A DNA stretch of 15,459 nt, taken from assembly GCF_041642155.1 (NCBI RefSeq), contig NZ_JBEPWZ010000049.1, positions 1 through 15,459 on the forward strand. Direction: 5' to 3'. This document shows positions 13,586 to 15,459 of this stretch, piece after piece (the first letter of the stretch is position 1; every line of letters starts with the position of its first letter). The notes under the pieces were generated by a model. The model was given only the letters and a program-made list of their open reading frames with translations, had not been told where the DNA came from and ran no database searches. The position numbers and the translations under genes were made by a program. The DNA is from Fodinibius sp041642155 (GTDB taxonomy: Bacteria; Bacteroidota; Rhodothermia; Balneolales; Balneolaceae).

Positions 13586-14566
13586 ATGAGCAACTACAGC
13601 ATACAAATGCCAGAGCCTCTTGATGTTAAAGAGGCAAGCGATACGTTTGGAACCTTTATTTTACAACCACTCGAGCGGGGATTCGGTGTAACCGTGGGTA
13701 ATTCGTTTCGCCGGATTTTATTGTCATCTCTGCCCGGAATAGCCATTAATGCAATCAAAATTGAAGGAGTGGAACATGAATACTCCAGTATAGACGGGGT
13801 AAAGGAAGATGTATATGAAATTATCCTGAATCTCAAAGAGGTGCGTTTTGAACAGGTTGAACAAAGCAGCGGCGTGGTTCATATTTCCAAATCCGGAGAA
13901 GGCAAACTGACCGCTGATGATATCAATGAGGCTACGGCAGATTACCAGGTGTTGAATCCCGATTTGCTGATTGCTACGCTTTCGGAAGATGCCGATCTTG
14001 AGATTGAACTGCGTCTTGGGCGGGGACGTGGATACGTACCTGCTGAGGAACAAAACGTGGATACCTCGGAAGATGTCAACCTTATTCCCATTGATGCGAT
14101 CTACACCCCGATCAAACAGGTTCAGTTTGATGTGGAGAACGTGCGGGTGGGACAGCACACGGACTATGAGAAGTTGGTTATGGATATCACTACAGATGGA
14201 TCCATAAACTCAAAGGAAGCCCTTACCATTGCCGGCAAGATTTTAAAAGAGCACATTGAGAAGTTCATTACCGAAGAGATTGATGAGCCCTTTACCCAGG
14301 AAGAGGAAGAGGTCGATGCTGAGAAACAGCGTATCAAAAACTTGTTGAAGACCAGTATTGAAGATCTGAATTTAAGTGTACGCTCTTACAACTGCTTGAA
14401 ATCAGCTAATATTAACACCATTGGAGAGCTGGTTACCCGCGATGAACAAGATCTGCTGAAGTTCAGAAACTTTGGTAAGAAATCACTGGCCGAGCTGGTC
14501 GAAGTGATTGAAGGCAAGGACCTTCACTTTGGTATGGATGTAAGTAAGTATTTAGATAACTCATAA
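13586..14566 (+). CDS. rpoA: RNA polymerase alpha subunit
   Basis: Alpha dimerises to start RNA polymerase assembly and its C-terminal domain binds UP elements and activators. The 326-residue protein has the N-terminal dimerisation domain with ERGFGVTVGNSFRRILLSSL (30-49) and GVKEDVYEIILNLKEV (71-86). An acidic linker (TQEEEEVDAEKQ, about 237-248) leads to the C-terminal domain (SIEDLNLSVRSYNCLK). Arg266 and Asn269 correspond to E. coli Arg265 and Asn268, the key DNA contacts, so UP-element recognition should be intact. This fits the A/T-rich element found upstream of the promoter at the right edge. The position between rpsD and rplQ is canonical. Confidence 0.98.
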   Translation: MSNYSIQMPEPLDVKEASDTFGTFILQPLERGFGVTVGNSFRRILLSSLPGIAINAIKIEGVEHEYSSIDGVKEDVYEIILNLKEVRFEQVEQSSGVVHISKSGEGKLTADDINEATADYQVLNPDLLIATLSEDADLEIELRLGRGRGYVPAEEQNVDTSEDVNLIPIDAIYTPIKQVQFDVENVRVGQHTDYEKLVMDITTDGSINSKEALTIAGKILKEHIEKFITEEIDEPFTQEEEEVDAEKQRIKNLLKTSIEDLNLSVRSYNCLKSANINTIGELVTRDEQDLLKFRNFGKKSLAELVEVIEGKDLHFGMDVSKYLDNS

Positions 14567-14581
14567 AGATATTAGGAAGTA

Positions 14582-15118
14582 ATGCGCCATTTAGTTAAAG
14601 GTAGAAAACTTAGCAGAACGCCCGCCCATCGTAAAGCGACGTTAAATTCGCTTTCGGTGGCTCTTATCAAAGAGCATAGGATTGTTACCACGGAAGCCAA
14701 GGCAAAAGAGCTCCGACCCTATGTAGAGCCGATTATAACCAAAGCCAAGGAAGATAACGGGCATAACCGGCGACAGATTTTTTCAAAGTTGCAGGATAAG
14801 CAGGCCGTCTCCCATCTTTTTGATGAGGTGGCCCAAAAGGCCAAGGATCGCCCCGGCGGGTATACTCGTGTAATTAAGATCGGGAATCGGTCCGGGGATG
14901 GCGCAAAGATGGCCGTTATCGAGCTTGTCGACTATAACGACATCAAACCCGAAAATACGCAAAAGAAGTCCCGCACACGTCGTGCCGGAAGATCTAAGAA
15001 GAGTACTTCTTCGGGTTCGGGCGCTCAAACCGAGAACCGTACGGAGGCCGAAAAAAGTGAGGTTTCCGACAGCGCAAATAAAGAAACCTCAGCAAATAGT
15101 TCTTCGGAAGAAGAATAG
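14582..15118 (+). CDS. rplQ: Ribosomal protein L17 (bL17) with a long acidic/serine tail
   Basis: L17 lies near the tunnel exit of the 50S subunit. The core (residues 1-118) is typical: MRHLVKGRKLSRTPAHRKAT, then LIKEHRIVTTEAKAKELRPY and a closing GGYTRVIKIGNRSGDGAKMA before VIELVDYN. The remaining ~60 residues form a tail that is first basic (KKSRTRRAGRSKKS) and then Ser/Glu/Thr-rich, ending SSSEEE, and likely disordered. E. coli L17 stops at 127 residues; tails of this kind are common in Bacteroidota-type L17. A taggaag motif just before the ATG is a weak Shine-Dalgarno candidate. This is the last gene of the cluster. Confidence 0.96.
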   Translation: MRHLVKGRKLSRTPAHRKATLNSLSVALIKEHRIVTTEAKAKELRPYVEPIITKAKEDNGHNRRQIFSKLQDKQAVSHLFDEVAQKAKDRPGGYTRVIKIGNRSGDGAKMAVIELVDYNDIKPENTQKKSRTRRAGRSKKSTSSGSGAQTENRTEAEKSEVSDSANKETSANSSSEEE

Positions 15119-15183
15119 TTTTTGCTTTATGGTGAGTGTTTGCGGGCAGGAATATTTTTTCCGAGAGTCTGCGTAAAAAAACA

Positions 15184-15218
15184 GAATATTTTTCTTGGAA
15201 TATTCCCGATAAGTTTTT
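15184..15218 (+). terminator. Weak terminator candidate after rplQ
   Basis: The bases gaatatt (15184-15190) and aatattc (15199-15205) form a perfect 7-bp, A/T-rich stem with an 8-base loop. A run of five T (15214-15218) follows eight bases later. The stem is weak and the spacing to the T-run is long, so this is only a candidate for ending the rplQ message. No better hairpin is visible between the rplQ stop and the next promoter. Confidence 0.3.
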
Positions 15219-15258
15219 ATCATTGCACCGCTTCGAAACAAAAGGTCAGCAAGCGAAG

Positions 15259-15307
15259 AAATAATATTTTAATTGTTGACTTGGATAGGAAAATAGTCTT
15301 ATCTTAG
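15259..15307 (+). promoter_or_regulatory. Strong promoter candidate with A/T-rich upstream element
   Basis: A 16-base block made only of A and T (15259-15274) is followed by TTGACT (15276-15281) and, after 18 bases, TATCTT (15300-15305). The downstream box also reads TAtcTTaG (15300-15307), one base from the TAnnTTTG -7 element described for Bacteroidota. UP-element, -35 and -10 together are typical of rRNA promoters, and the alpha subunit encoded in the window keeps its UP-element contacts. Transcription should start near 15312-15315. Confidence 0.6.
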
Positions 15308-15311
15308 AAGT

Positions 15312-15338
15312 CTGCCACCTAAAACAGGCAGCAATTTT
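15312..15338 (+). promoter_or_regulatory. Start-proximal stem-loop with T-run
   Basis: The bases ctgcc (15312-15316) pair with ggcag (15327-15331) around a 10-base loop, followed by caattttt. It lies at or just past the predicted transcription start and directly before the boxA-like site. It looks like a small terminator or 5' protective stem; a terminator for upstream transcripts that would protect the rRNA promoter region is also possible. Confidence 0.35.
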
Positions 15339-15349
15339 TGTTCTTTAAA
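15339..15349 (+). promoter_or_regulatory. boxA-like antitermination site
   Basis: The sequence tgttctttaaa differs little from the rRNA boxA consensus (TGCTCTTTAACA), which is bound as RNA by NusB and S10/NusE. It lies about 25-30 bases after the predicted start of transcription, where rRNA leaders usually carry it. The match is seen directly; its function is inferred from position and from the adjacent promoter. Confidence 0.55.
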
Positions 15350-15394
15350 GATACTGGGTAGAATATACAGACGATCGCACGTCGAGCCCTTGTC

Positions 15395-15418
15395 GGGCCC
15401 TGCCGGGAGGCGGGGCCC
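15395..15418 (+). promoter_or_regulatory. GNRA-capped GC-rich hairpin in the leader
   Basis: The bases gggccc (15395-15400) pair with gggccc (15413-15418), a T-G wobble continues the helix, and gcc/ggc closes it on a GGGA loop. This makes a 10-bp stem with a GNRA-type tetraloop. It is clearly more stable than any other stem in the window. In an rRNA leader it could act in processing or early folding; it is not followed by a T-run, so it is not a terminator. Confidence 0.55.
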
Positions 15419-15459
15419 AGATGAGAAGAAGACACCGAGCCGGACTCAAGTTATTTATT

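Larger units (their letters stand above)
15308..15459 (+). other. Probable leader of a ribosomal RNA operon (16S lies beyond the window)
   Basis: No protein gene is supported here. The strong promoter, boxA-like site, GC-rich hairpin and lack of a start codon in a plausible frame fit an rRNA leader. I do not see the conserved 16S start (agagtttgatc), so the mature 16S would begin beyond base 15459. The identification is inferred from leader features alone; another highly expressed untranslated RNA is the main alternative. Confidence 0.5.

Noticed and set aside
15150..15198. Two similar ggaatatttttt / gaatattttt stretches downstream of rplQ
   Set aside because: Short, low-complexity A/T tracts in an untranslated region; chance similarity is likely.
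15122..15307. 61-codon open frame after rplQ
   Set aside because: It covers the terminator candidate and the promoter, has no ribosome-binding context and no family resemblance.

Overview
The window is a near-complete, co-directional str–S10–spc–alpha ribosomal protein cluster, all on the + strand. It runs from the 3' end of an EF-Tu gene to rplQ, and then into what looks like the promoter and leader of a ribosomal RNA operon. The organism is a bacterium of the Bacteroidota/Balneolota/Rhodothermota neighbourhood; a marine or halophilic Balneolota-like organism is my best guess. This rests on the secY-map-infA-rpmJ-rpsM-rpsK-rpsD-rpoA-rplQ order with no adk, the cysteine-free L36, S4 and long S14, the tailed L17, and start codons that mostly lack a Shine-Dalgarno sequence and sit behind A/T-rich stretches. 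The species cannot be named from the sequence alone.

Layout. 1-128: tuf 3' end. 129-196: a spacer with a 12-bp perfect hairpin. 197-5375: S10 segment (rpsJ, rplC, rplD, rplW, rplB, rpsS, rplV, rpsC, rplP, rpmC, rpsQ). 5391-10711: spc segment (rplN, rplX, rplE, rpsN, rpsH, rplF, rplR, rpsE, rplO, secY), with no rpmD (L30) between rpsE and rplO. 10708-11877: map, infA and a short rpmJ. 12023-15118: alpha segment (rpsM, rpsK, rpsD, rpoA, rplQ). 15119-15459: 341 bases without a gene, holding a weak terminator candidate, an A/T-rich upstream element with -35/-10 boxes, a boxA-like site and a GC-rich hairpin.

The genes work as one expression unit: small- and large-subunit proteins, the RNA polymerase alpha subunit, initiation factor IF-1, the SecY translocon channel and the methionine aminopeptidase that trims nascent chains. 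Spacers are mostly 1-32 bases, with two 4-base ATGA overlaps (rplD/rplW and secY/map). Two spacers break the pattern: rpmJ-rpsM (145 bases) and rpsK-rpsD (122 bases). These are filled end to end by two copies of the same palindromic, A/T-rich intergenic repeat, which is the most interesting non-textbook signal here.

The coding content is ordinary and intact, and I see no frameshifted gene and no new protein system. The leads worth following are the paired repeats, the missing L30, the one gene with a strong intergenic Shine-Dalgarno sequence (rplC), and the rRNA-type leader at the right edge.
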